64,000 bases of DNA from Oxytricha trifallax (lineage: Eukaryota; Ciliophora; Spirotrichea; Sporadotrichida; Oxytrichidae), in NCBI GenBank assembly GCA_000711775.1, contig ARYC01018455.1:1-64000 (forward strand). Reading direction: 5' to 3'. The notes below the pieces were generated by a model. It made no database searches. It was not told the DNA's origin and was given only the letters and a program-made list of their open reading frames with translations. A program made the translations under genes and the position numbers. Shown here one piece after another: positions 49,073 through 60,708 of this stretch (within the stretch, counting starts at the first letter, position 1; each line of letters starts with the position of its first letter).

Positions 49073-50935
49073 ATGAATAACCAAGAAAGCCAGGGGTATG
49101 ATCACTACTAACCAAGCAACCCAGATAGACAGTTCTTCTAAGATAAAAATAAAGTCCCACTCAAAGATCACTGATTTAATGATTTATTATTATTTCACTA
49201 TTAATTAAAGAAAAATACTCAAAATATACCAAATTTTATTGCAATTTATCACATTTGTGACTTCAATCAGTAAATATTTATATTTAATATTAAAAAATTT
49301 ACATTATTTTTTGTAAATTAACTCGATTTTCTATGATCATTTGATAATAGGGAGAGACAGCAGATATAAATAAATGTTTAATATGATTATGATCCTTCTG
49401 GCAGTCTATTCAACCTTCACTTCCACTTACTAGTAAGTCAAAAATAAATGAGAATATAATTATAAGAATTTAATATTTTAGTGCGGCGTTTGGGTATTTT
49501 ACAGATACTATAACAATTGGAGTATACTATATTAATTAATTAAAAATAATCTCAATTAATTAATTATGTTTCACTAAAATATGATTCCAAAAATTCATTA
49601 TATTAATTACAAGCAAATCTCTCATTATTTGATACTAAATTAGTAGTATTATTAGTATTTTTGTGAAAGATTTGCGATAATTTTATATTTCTTAACCCCA
49701 AAATCCCTTTTCTTCATTATAAAATTTACTTCCCATCCTTAAAAATATTTTTATTTGAATAAAGAAATCATTTTTATTGATAAAATTGAATCAATTTATA
49801 AGGATGTATATCATAGTAAGATAATTATTAGCAAAGAATTTTTTTAATGCCGTAATATAATTGGCAGTATTATAATTAAAAAAATCAAAATCTTTAAAGC
49901 ATGAATATAATGTATAAAAATAATATAAGAAAAACATTACTTAATTATTTGAGAAATTCTAATGTTTCCATATTTTCTATGTTTTAATTTAAGCCATTTT
50001 AAATCAGTTATAAATAATTTTATAATTTATTCGAATGGATTATACTATACTTTTGAGATTTTCTTTGCAATAGATATTATTTAAAGTAAGTTACATAGTA
50101 TAAAGCTGTAGTCATATTATTAAGATTTCTTAATTATTTATATAGATTTTTTTACTGAGTACATAAGTGAAGAAGATTTTTATTCAGTTAGAGACGTCAA
50201 GAAAATTGTTTTTAATTTTTTCATTTTTTATAATTAAATTGTCAATTATTTAATTTTAAAAATTCTTTGCTTTATAATTATTATTATTATACTTATATAT
50301 ATATTTCATTTGAATTGCATCTAGATATCTAAGGTAAGTATTTCATAGCATTATTTATAAAAATCTAAATTACTTATCAACTTCTATTATTTATTTAAGA
50401 TTTAACAATAATAATTAACTTTTCTTCCCGTTTTAGAAACAGTTTTTTCTTGGATTTGCTGGCTGTATTCCCCTTCTCACTTATGGTGGAGGACTAAGAA
50501 TTAAAACAGCTACTTATGCTTTTTAAATTGTTCAGAATCCCAAAGCTGTCGCAGCTCATGCACACTAAAAATCTACAGAATATAGTAAAAAGCTACTATT
50601 AAAGGAGACTTAAACATATTCTTAATAATCCCAATCTCAAGCATGACTAGAAGAGAGATTTTTAAGTAATTATATTTTAAGCTTTTTTTCTTCCTATATA
50701 TTAAGGATTTATGATAACTATGAGCTATTTTAGATCGTTATTTATTGTAGTTTAGGTTTTATTAGGGGGGGTTATTGAAAAAATTTGTAAATATTAAAAT
50801 AAATAAAACTATCTAGAGATAACAACTAGATTATGGTTTAAATTATGATTAGTTATGTGTTCAGAATTTTCAGATTGATTATGTTCATATTTACTATCAG
50901 CTATTTCATTGGGACTCTTTGGTATATAGAATATT
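49073..50935 (+). CDS. Second CNG/EAG-like K+ channel, 5' part only (to S5)
   Basis: The start is ATG 49073 (MNNQESQGYDHYQPSNPD). The blocks match the channel at 31751 in order: LFNLHFHLL (versus LFDFHFNLL), AAFGYFTDT, LYYTFEIFFAIDIIQ, EYISEEDFYSVRDVKKIV, FLDLLAVFPFSLMVEDQEL, LFKLFRIPKLSQLMHTKN, LKHILNNPNLKHDQKRD, and S5 FTISYFIGTLW. After about 50935 there is no pore, S6 or CNB-like domain before the convergent MSH6 gene ends at 51023. Several GTAAG introns are visible. Either the 3' half lies elsewhere (scrambled) or this is a truncated duplicate. Confidence 0.72.
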
Positions 50936-51022
50936 CTTTATTATGATATTTACTAAAAGATACAATAAGATTGATTATAAATTGAACATTAAGTTATTTA
51001 AATTAATTACTTTAATTAAAAT

Positions 51023-54000
51023 TCAATCCATCTCCATGAAATTTGAAGTCGAAGCAATTTAATGTTCATCTATTGAAATATTGTCAACTTATAAACCTAT
51101 GTTTGATGCATCGTTAATCTAGTTTTCCTTTTAAATCTCCTCATCTTCTACATCCTCATCTTCCATACAAATTTCTTTGATTGTTTGCAAATCAAGATTT
51201 TACTCTAAATTAGGAAGACTTTTACACCTCCTTAATCTGTCAAGCTCTTTACTAAACCACAGTGACTTCAATTCAGCTTTATCTAGAAGTATTTTTGGAA
51301 GGCCAGCCATCTCTCCAACGCACAACCCAAAGCTGCCTTAAGCTGTACCTGGCACAAATTTAAACAAGAATTTCACTTTCCTAGTTGAAGATTGCAAGAT
51401 ATAAGTTGAATCAGTATTTATAGTTTTAGATTTTGGCTTTCTTCCGCGCTTCTTTTTAATTGCAGGGGTACTAGTAGATGTTATAGTTGGGTCTACAGGG
51501 GAGAGTTTTTCTAAAACTGGAGTAGAGGAGCCTGAATCTTAATGTGAAGTCGGGGCACTGCTCTAGTTAGATTTATCTTCATCAACTGGAGAACTTTTAT
51601 GTTGATCAATTTGCAGGTCTTTATGAGGTGAAGTTAAATTAGTTTCTTCAATACTCATGTGATAAAGAGCTACACCTGCAACTTCTTTAAAATCATCAAC
51701 CAGCCAATGATAGTGAGTAGTGAATAGTAAGCGACATTTTTTTTCTTTTAGTAAGTAGTTAAGAACTGAGTGAGCAATAGCATAGCCATCGAAAGTAGAG
51801 GTACCACGCCCTAACTCATCCATTATTACTAACGAATGCTTATTCGCATTATCAACTATGCTTTTAGTTTCTGAAAGCTCTAGTTTAAAAGTGCTTAAGT
51901 TTTCTAAAATTCTGTCACTTGCTCCTATTCTAGTATAAATCTGGTCAACAATAGTAAATTCGCATTTTTATGCTGGAACAAAACAGCCAACTTAAGCTAA
52001 AATTATTATGAGACAAGTTGATCTTAGTAATGTTGATTTTCCACCCATATTCGGACCAGTAATTAAAATAGCTCTCTACTCATCATAATCAATATTGTCA
52101 AGACACTAATTTGATTTTAATCATCATCTTAATTATTTTATAATGCTTTTTCTTTATTTATTTTAGCAATATTAACATCATTAGCCACAAATTCTTTTCC
52201 TTTTTATTGCAGGATTATACAAGGATGCCTCATACCTTCAATTTAGATGAATGGTTTTTCAATTTGACTATGCACAACTGGCCTTACCATACCTTTCTCA
52301 TTAGATATCATAGCAAGAGCACAAAGAGCATCTAATTCTGCCATGCAATGAACTGCGTTATTCCAAACATTTCTGAATTAGTAAAATCTCTGAAACATAT
52401 CTTGAAGCAAAGGCACAAGCTTATGTCTGTATTGCATTTCATATTAAAGGAGTCTAGTCGATATGCTACTTAATTCTGTGGACACAAATTAAAGGGACTA
52501 GAAATTTGATTTGAATAAAATTTTGCTTTAATTATTCAATGAACTCCTGAAATCTTTTTGTACTCTTAAAGATAAGAATAAATATTTACAATTCTTACTT
52601 TCAATTTGCTAGTATTCCAGAATAAAGGATCTTTTTCAAAAACTTATGATAGTTCTTATGGAACTTCTAATTGATATTTCTAAAATGTAGTTTAAAAATG
52701 AAACTTAATCTTACAAATTTTCTGTTATGAGCATATTGGATCTTTGTTGAATCAAATTGTTTTCTGATTCAACTAATATACTCTTTCAACTATGTTTTGC
52801 ATTCGTTTATATATTTCAATAGCTCATCAATCTCTTCATCTAATCCAGGTTTTGGCCATGGCATATACTTATCATGATCTACTCTTCGCCAATCTATGTT
52901 ATCTTAAAATTGTTTCAAAATTGGAGTAAAATTATCAAAGAGGCCATCTTCTGACTCCAAAATAGATCTGTTCTGACGTCTTTATTCTTGTTCAGTTAAG
53001 ATTGTAGAATCTTCTTTCTTTTTACTTTGAGTTGGTTGATAATTTGAAGTGATGGTCTGGGAATCCTCATTAACAATTTCTGATTCAATTTATTCAGTAA
53101 TCGAGCTTTAAACTGTAGGATCTTAAGATAGCTATTCTACATTAGTCTGATCTTGTTCATTCTAAAGCAATCCCTCGATAGAGCGGAAAGTGCAAATTTT
53201 CTTTAACTTCTCTGATTTAAAGTTATCCTTCTCATATTCAAAAACTTCGACCTTAACTTCCTAAATAATTATACAATAAATTGAATCTTACCAGCAACTC
53301 ATCAAGAAGGTCCAAGACTCTTTTGAAATCTTTAAGTCTTTGATTCCACGTCAAATCATCATAAGCAATATGAATTTAAGCTTTAACACTATAACTATAG
53401 ACTTTACTCAACATTCGTTCAAGATCGTGAGATGTCTTTCTAGCTTTTGCCCGATATCTAGTTACCAAGTCAAAATTGTCAAGTAAGTCCTGTATGCAAT
53501 CCTATCTTTCTTTAATTTTATCTGCATCTATAAGTGGCATGCTAACCCATTTTCTTAATAATCTTTGGCCATAAGGGGTACAAGTTTTATCCAGATAATC
53601 CATTAAGCTGCCTTTGGTTTTTCAAACTACTTGATTAGAAGTTGAGTCGTAACTTTAAGAATTAACTACAAAAATCTCAAGATTTTCAAGAGCGTTTCCA
53701 TTAAGAGTCATGTGGTTTTAAGCATTTATGTAGGCAGAAGATGATTGGCCTTCGTATTAATAGAAACACCCGAATGGGATTATTTAGTCTGCTAGAAGTA
53801 AAGATTCAAGGTATTTTATAGATAAGCCTAAAGATATCATCCCGATTTCATCGTATTTTTTTCTCAAATTTTAAATCAAATCATTTAAACCTTCTGGCCA
53901 GTTTGAGATGTTATTAGTGAAGTATCTTGTAATCATAATTTCTGTATCAGCCGCTGTTGGAAGGTTACTTTAAGTCATATATTAAATCATCGGAGAAAAT

Positions 54001-56121
54001 TGAATGCTCCTTACAATTTTTATGCTTTCTTTAGAACTTTCAGAGTGAAGAGTTACACATTCAAGAGGCCTTACTTGCATTAAAAGAGTCCTAAATTTAT
54101 GTAATAAGTTCTGTTTTTTAGATGAGATAGACCCTGTATAAAATCTGAGAATAGTCAAATCAAAGAAAGTGAATCCAATCCGAGTGTTTTATTCATTTCG
54201 AACATATACCAAGACATACCTATTGTCAAATGCAGATTCGTTTAATTATTCAATAGCTGCTTAGCTTTTACTTCTTTTATCTCTCTTGGTTGTAGGCTGC
54301 TGCATTTCAACTATTCCAGGATTGAAGGTTCCTTTAGTGTAAATTCCTACAATTTCCCTTCTACAAGCTTTCCAGTTGTTATCACCTTTTTCATCAGGAT
54401 TCCCCGTTGATTTTATATTAATTTTATCATCTTCCATATCTCCATCTTCTTCACCATCATCCTAATCGTTAGTCTAGTTTTATTTGTGATAATCTAAATC
54501 ACTTATTAAGTTTTTCTTTAGCTAAGATTGTTTCTTTTCTTCTTTAGTCTCTTCATTCTCTGGAGCATGATGTTCGCTTTGCATATGATCAGTAATTTTC
54601 TTGTTATTTTTTGGAGCTGGTTTGTTCTTCTTTTGCTTAGCCTTCTCTATAGCCTACCTCTTTTCCATTTAGTCTCTAGTCTCCGTTTACTCACAAATCG
54701 CCACTTTGTAGCCATTCGTAATTAAGAGGTATATGTTATCATTGAGATTTCTTTGAGGAAAGCCTAATTGGTAGGAGCCTGGATGTGGCACAACAATCAT
54801 TTCGAATAGTTTTATGCATGCATCTAAATCGTCGTAGTATGCAATGTACCAATCGCCAAAGCGATAGAGCAAGATTTAACTCATTGAGTTTTTCTTTATG
54901 TCCCAATATCTCTTCATTCCAGCTGATAACTTGTCCATATTGTTAGAATAATTAAGAGCATGAGTCTTAAGCTTTGAATTAAAATGATAGTAATAATTTA
55001 ACAATATCATCATCTGGTATGTAAAGTGTGTTAGGGTCATAAAGGGGGTCATTTGGTTTTTTCTTGTTCGCATCTAGTCTATTTTGGGGTAATAAAAATT
55101 TTGGGTACTGCTTATTCCTTTCTAACAAATAGTCTTTCTTAGACATACGATATCTCGACTAGCCTTGCTATTATGGCTTATATTCTTGCTCATTTAATTG
55201 CTTTATCTTGTCTGGAGAGTTTCCATTTGCATGTTATTAATCGTGACTATAAGCTTCTTAGATTTGCCTTCGTAGCGCTGGAACAGATTTACTGTCAGCA
55301 TAAAGCTGTTTTTGTTATTAGGGAGATTGAGAAGCTTGAGTACAGTCTGCTTATTGTTGTAGTTGGAAAAGATCGATTCTTTGTGAAGATTCAACTTATG
55401 AATTAATTACTTATTTCTCTTTCACTGAAATGTCATTTCATTAAAGGCTATCGTCTTGAGTCTCCATGTCTAGACACTCTTACTACTAAAACTCCAATTC
55501 ATTTCCTTAGGTTTATGATTGACTCTAAGGTTGAGATAAGCCCTCTATAAAAGCTTTAGTTTATTGCGTAATTTCCAAGTCAATATTATCGCCATTAATT
55601 TTAGCACCTCCATTAAGTTGAGAAGAAAACCCGCATTAGTATTGTGACAAAATGTCAAAAGTGCTCTATCTTATTTTGTACTAAAGCTGCTTCCCTGAAC
55701 TTGTTGTGATTTATTATTTTTAAACCTCTGCCTTTTAATCATCATCACTTTGATTTCCATCAATATCAGATTTCTAAGCACTGGTATCGCAATCCTTCAA
55801 ATCTTTATTCTTAGGGCTTTCTTTTTCATTTTTATCTTATAAAGTATCTTCTGATTCTATTTCCACTTTTGTAGCATCTCTTTCTTTCTTAACTTTACTT
55901 ACCAAAGTTTTTTACTTCAAAATTGGCTTGCTATTTTCAGAAATTTTCTTAATTTTCTTCAATGCTTCAGCACGCTTTTTGGCTTCTCTTTCTTACTTCT
56001 TAAGCTCCTGCTCTTATTTTTTCTTAAATTTGAGGTTTTTATCATACTTCTTTGGCACATGCTTGGCCTTGTACATTTATTCCTCCTCATCAATTACGAT
56101 ATTTAGTACTTTTGAAGACAT
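51023..56121 (-). CDS. MSH6: MSH6-like DNA mismatch-repair ATPase with one in-frame TGA in the N-terminal tail
   Basis: MutS-homologue that would act in the nucleus as a partner of MSH2. The frame from ATG 56121 ([15 protein letters not shown]) gives a Lys/Glu/Gln-rich tail, meets TGA at 55438-55440 (codon 228), then continues in the same frame (ALRRQIQEAYSHDQQ) into the MSH6 core at 55146. The core has [16 protein letters not shown] and [15 protein letters not shown] as in MSH6. Then comes the mismatch-binding domain ([15 protein letters not shown] ... [15 protein letters not shown]), a highly charged insert, lever/clamp domains, Walker [11 protein letters not shown] at about 52040, Walker [21 protein letters not shown], and FTTHYHWL. 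It ends SNFMEMD at TGA 51023-51025. Introns as small as 31 nt (about 53262-53292) are visible. The usual Phe-x-Glu mismatch-reading motif is replaced by WYI. An alternative is that translation starts downstream of the TGA. Confidence 0.85.
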
Positions 56122-56664
56122 TAGAGTAGATAAATTATATATAGCAAAAACTAAAAATGAAATGAAGTTTCTATAGAGTTTAATGTTAAAAAGGAGAGAT
56201 AGTGTAGAATTTATAGATAAAAACGTTTTTGAATTATTATGAGTTTGATAATTACACTATCAATTATAAAACTACTTATCTTGTTTCATCATCACATTAA
56301 TAAAAATATAATTTTTTATGATCTAATGCATATATTTGTAAACATTTTATAGATGTTAAATAATGCGGAATCTCAATTTGATGGGAATGGAAATAAAAAT
56401 CTAAATTAAATCATATAAACGTATTTTAAATATGAATAATATGGAAGTAACATCATAACCATAGTAATAGCATTTAAATGACTAATAGCCAAATTAAGAC
56501 AATAAAATGAGAGGCTAAATATATATAGAGGAATTTTCTGACTAACATCTAGATTAAAACAATATTCAGAATAACCCATACTAAAGTAATGCAAATGATT
56601 AAAAATACATGCAATTATCATTAATATACTTGATTTTCTTAGATATTTTAGGATATCAATTTCC
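56122..56664. other. Intergenic, one doubtful hydrophobic minus-strand frame
   Basis: This lies between the divergent starts of the MSH6-like and MFS genes. A minus-strand frame at 56406-56666 (MEIDILKYLRKSSILM; 86 codons) is hydrophobic but has no intron, pointer or family resemblance, so I do not call it a gene. Confidence 0.4.
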
Positions 56665-59600
56665 ATGATAAAAATTTAAAGTTAATATGATAACAGCCTA
56701 AATCAAAACAACAATAGTAACTCAATGGTCAATCGCTAAGGTGGCGCTTCTTCATCTTTAAATTCCTACGTTAGCCCCTAGAACAATAACCTAAATCTAC
56801 CATTATAGATGAATAACAATCCAAATACTTCTTAGTAACAGTTTGGTTTGAGGTAAAATTAGCCAAAGCAGAAGTAATTCGCTTTCAATAACGCCTCAAA
56901 CGTGGGAACACATGGAACTAATCAAAGCTAAATTGTGCAATTAACTAGTCAAGATTAGCGAAGAATGGGGGAGTAGTAGCATATACCTGTTCGGAAATCT
57001 ACTCTTGAGAGAATCGAAGAGGAGACCGATTATGATGACACTAGCATAAATTGGGCTTAGAGATAGCGTATATTCGTGCTTTTCGTATTGGGAAACTTGT
57101 TCTTGAACTATGACAATGGAGTCATCCCAGCGTGTCTATTGCAAATTGAAAAAGACTTGAAGTTAGGTTAATCTCAGATGGCTTTGATGGGATCTCTGGT
57201 TTATTTCGGGTTGAGTGTCAGCAGTTTATTTGTAAGTGTGATATTCCAAAAGTTCAATGCAAACTACGTGCTGGGATTCAACATGATAGCAAATGCAATA
57301 GCTTGCTTCATATTTTCATTCTCAAGTAACTGGTGGTTACTGGCAACTATGAGATTTATGCTTGGTTTTACTCAGGCTTTTTGCGTGATATATGGGCCTG
57401 TGTGGGTTAATGAGTTCTCTCCCAAGAAATCTAATACTAAGTGGATGGCTATCTTACATTCATTCGTAGTAATAGGTAAACCAATTAGCTGATAAGATAA
57501 GATATTAGGGATTTTAAAAATCAAAAATATTGATTTGCTTTGGCAAATATTAATTATAAAATTCCTTATATAAATTGAAATTATTAAGCTAAATCGGTTT
57601 ATCTTATACTTTTCACCAATATTTAGTATAATTGTTTTAAATATAAATGCCAAAACTTATAATGTAAGAAATTATTTTTTATGAGATTATTCATCTAGTT
57701 TATCAAATATAATCTTTTTAAAAAATATTGATATCTAATGTTTAATAATTAATTATTCCTTAACTAAACATATTATTTTTTGGTTGTAAAAGTATTTTAT
57801 ATGGTGAGGTATTTTGTTATTACTTAAAGGTATTTTATTTTAGTTTTTCCTCTTTGACAAATTTAAATTTAATGCATCTACTGGTGATTGTCATCAAATT
57901 TTTGCATTTCTGTTTATGTTTAAGGAACAAATTATGCAGTAATCATATTTGCTCTCATATCATTCCCAATAATTAAGACCTGTAATTAACCATCTTTTAA
58001 TTGGAGTAACTTATCAAAATATAATCTTGATTATTCTTGATTAATTATCACCATATTTTTATATTCACTTTTAAGACAATTATGGGATTTTATTATGATT
58101 GGCTATATATTGTAGGAATACATTCGATTTGGGAAAATGAATTAAAATTAAAATTAATTAATTATTAATTACCTTCAGTTATGTTTTTGGAAAATGTCTG
58201 CAAACCATGACAATATTATACTCTCTGGATAGCGCATTAAAAATGAGACGGTGGTTGTTATTGCTATAATGAATTTATCTCATCGCTCAAGCGAGAAAAA
58301 CCCATTATACTATTTTTGGGAGTTAGCTCAAAATCAAAATATCTCGCTTCCTGGGATGATTCAGGAATATTGCCAATAATAAAGTCCAGCTAAAATTGCG
58401 GGATCTACCGTAGAATCCATTTATTTTTGAATTTTAAGTCACTTTGGTTTTGATAACTGCCATGATTTTAATATTTAATTAATTTAATTTAAATTCATTT
58501 TCCCAAATCGAATGTATTCCTACAATATTTGGAGCTTTCACAGTGACTGTCCTCGGCAAATTCTTAAGTTGGAGATTTGCCTTCATGATGCAAGGCTGGT
58601 TCATGATTTTGATAGGAGTCTGTTTCATCTTTGCTGACAACAAAGCCCTCGATATATTCTCCTTAATGAAGGAACCCTAGTCAAGGCCTAAATCTAACTC
58701 TGATTTCAATCGTGACTAAATTCCATAAGGAGCTGCTGTGAGATAAAGCGGAGGTTTCCCTGTTGCAGGAACAGGTTCGGTATAATCTAGCGAGAGAGGC
58801 ACACCAAATAACAACTTAAAGCATCAAGTAAACATAAATCTCGATAATAAATCACAGAAGTCTAACTATGACGGCAGAAGCTCATTCGGCAATGAGAACA
58901 AAAAGAGCGTGAGAATTGATACAATCAGTATTCAAAAGAACGAACTGCAGATTTTCGTTTCGTAATTCAAGGTAAGTGTACTAAAAATCATACAGAGGGC
59001 ATATTTATTAACTTTTGACTGTATAGGAACTTGTGACCAATTGGATATTTATCTTCACTACGATGTCACTGTGCTGCTTGTATTTCGTAGTGACAGGTAT
59101 TCAATTTTGGATGACTGCATATTGCATAAAAGTACTAGATGAAGATCCAGCTTTCGTTACAATCTTTTACTCAATTTGCAGTATAACAGCTCCCATTCCA
59201 GGCGCTGCTATGGGTGGCTACCTCGCAGATAAAAATGTAAGTTTTAATAAGGGATTAAATATTTTAACGTAATAATACGATATAATCAAACTATAACATC
59301 AACATTTTATAGGGCGGATACAAAGGCAAAAACGTTTTAACTGCGATTAAATTGTGTGCTGCTTTCGGAACTTGTGCTTTTATTTTTGCTGCACCAATCG
59401 GGTTCTTAACAAACATTATGTATATTATGCCTATAATAAAGAGTATTTCCTTAAAATATAATGAATTTATGAGATGCCTCTACTGTGGAGTTTGTTGTTC
59501 TTTGGAGCTGCTCTAATTCCAACAGCTACAGGTGTGGTGGTAAATAGTGTGAGTAGGGAGCACCAAGCCGCCAGTTCCTCTATGAGTCAACTTATTTTTA

Positions 59601-60023
59601 ATCTGGGAGGCTATTTCTTGTCTCCAGTATTAAATTTACTCATTTATGAACCATTTTTTGTGAAACTACTTTATTTTAATAAGTTTATCAGCTGCAGTAA
59701 TGGATATGTTTGAGGATGAACAACAGGGTATGATTTGGGGTTTCAGGGTGTGCATATGGTGGTCATTTTTCAGTTTGATATTCCTGATAATCACATGGAT
59801 TGTTGCAGCCAAGAAATTCGAGCACTATTAACAATTCCACGATGAACATGATGGAAATAAATCACCATTTGAATATGAAAATCATGAACTCACAATGCAT
59901 TATATGAACATTGTTTGTTTTTGTTTAATGAAAATTTAATTAGACTTTATTAATGCCAGAACTTAACCTGGAAATAATGAGAAGAAGGATGCACTCATAC
60001 AGTTTTTGAAAAAAATAAATTGA
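56665..60023 (+). CDS. MFS transporter (Spinster-like), split by a MITE
   Basis: In-frame ATGs at 56665, 56725 and 56809 are possible starts; the N-terminal tail is Asn/Gln-rich. The first half of the transporter is contiguous: FVLFVLGNLFLNYDNGVIP, MALMGSLVYFGLSVSSLF, NMIANAIACFIFSFSSN, MRFMLGFTQAFCVIYGPVW, then NEFSPKKSNTKWMAILHSF. After an insert (57478-58075) and the MITE, GAFTVTVLGKFLSWRFAFM continues into a Ser/Asn-rich cytosolic loop (to 58970). The second half follows: IFIFTTMSLCCLYFVVTG, GAAMGGYLADKN, AAFGTCAFIFAAPIGFL, LLWSLLFFGAALIPTATG, SMSQLIFNLGGYFLSPVL, and a last helix (FFSLIFLIITWIVA). It ends at TGA 60021-60023. GGYLADK is the MFS motif-A-like loop. Substrate is unknown; Spinster proteins move sphingolipids or sugars. 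Confidence 0.82.
58107..58529. mobile_element. MITE copy 2, interrupting the MFS coding sequence
   Basis: The ends are ATATTGTAGGAATACATTCG and its inverse, with the inner arms partly complementary (GATTTGGGAAAATGAATT and its inverse). ATATT occurs at both edges (58107-58111 and 58525-58529). Deleting one ATATT with the element gives MIGYIFGAFTVTV in frame, matching the MFS pattern. A shorter repeat (AT) would also keep the frame, so the exact junction is open. It is related to the copies at 15411 and 60290 through the outer terminal repeats. It has no coding capacity. Confidence 0.85.
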
Positions 60024-60289
60024 AATTTTTCATCTAACTTAAATTAATTAGGGCGTTTGTAATTTTCTCTTGTAACTTTTTAAGTATTAATCCCTTTCAC
60101 TAGAGAAGATAAAAGAAATGTAATTCAAATTGAGATAAGAGATCAAGAGTGTATTTAATTAAATTAAAAAAAGCATGTCAATACAAGGAAGTAAGATTAA
60201 TAATTATTCCTCTGTTTAGCTTCATTGGCATATAATTGCATTGATTTTATTAAATTATTTTTCCAGTTCTAAAGCCATTAACTTGCTAG

Positions 60290-60702
60290 ATTTATTATAG
60301 TTAGATTACATTTTAAGTTTGGATAATTAATTAATTTATTCATTGAATTTGTAACAGTTAACTTTGTTAAAACATAGGCAAATTTATACTTATTAGTTCG
60401 ATTGAGAATTTAAAATCAGTAGACTTTACTATTGGCGGTACTATTTTATCAAATCCCTATAGCGAGATAAATCAATTTTAATTTTGGGTGATTTATTTTG
60501 TTGATTTCAATTCCAAAATTAAAATCGATATATCTCTCCAGGAATGAGATAAAATAGTACCGTCAATAGTAAAGTCTACTGATTTAAAATTTTTTACCAA
60601 ATAATTTCTAGATTTCCAGAAAGTTAACAACCACGATTCAAATAATTATTAATTTAATTTTAAATAATTTTCCATATTCAAATGTATTCCAACAATATTA
60701 AT
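60290..60702. mobile_element. MITE copy 3, just downstream of the coiled-coil gene
   Basis: The inner arms are strongly complementary: AATCAGTAGACTTTACTATT at 60414 pairs with AATAGTAAAGTCTACTGATT at 60565, and GGTACTATTTTATC pairs with GATAAAATAGTACC. The right end (GAATGTATTCC-like, ending CAACAATATT at about 60701) is clear; the left end is more diverged. It shares the ACTATTTTATC and terminal motifs with copy 1. It ends about 7 bp from the stop codon of the coiled-coil gene, so it lies in the 3' flank between two convergent genes. Confidence 0.75.
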
Positions 60703-60708
60703 TATTTT

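Noticed and set aside
56406-56666. Minus-strand 86-codon hydrophobic frame between MSH6 and the MFS gene
   Set aside because: AT-rich DNA easily yields hydrophobic frames. No pointer, intron or family similarity supports it, and its start overlaps the likely MFS start.
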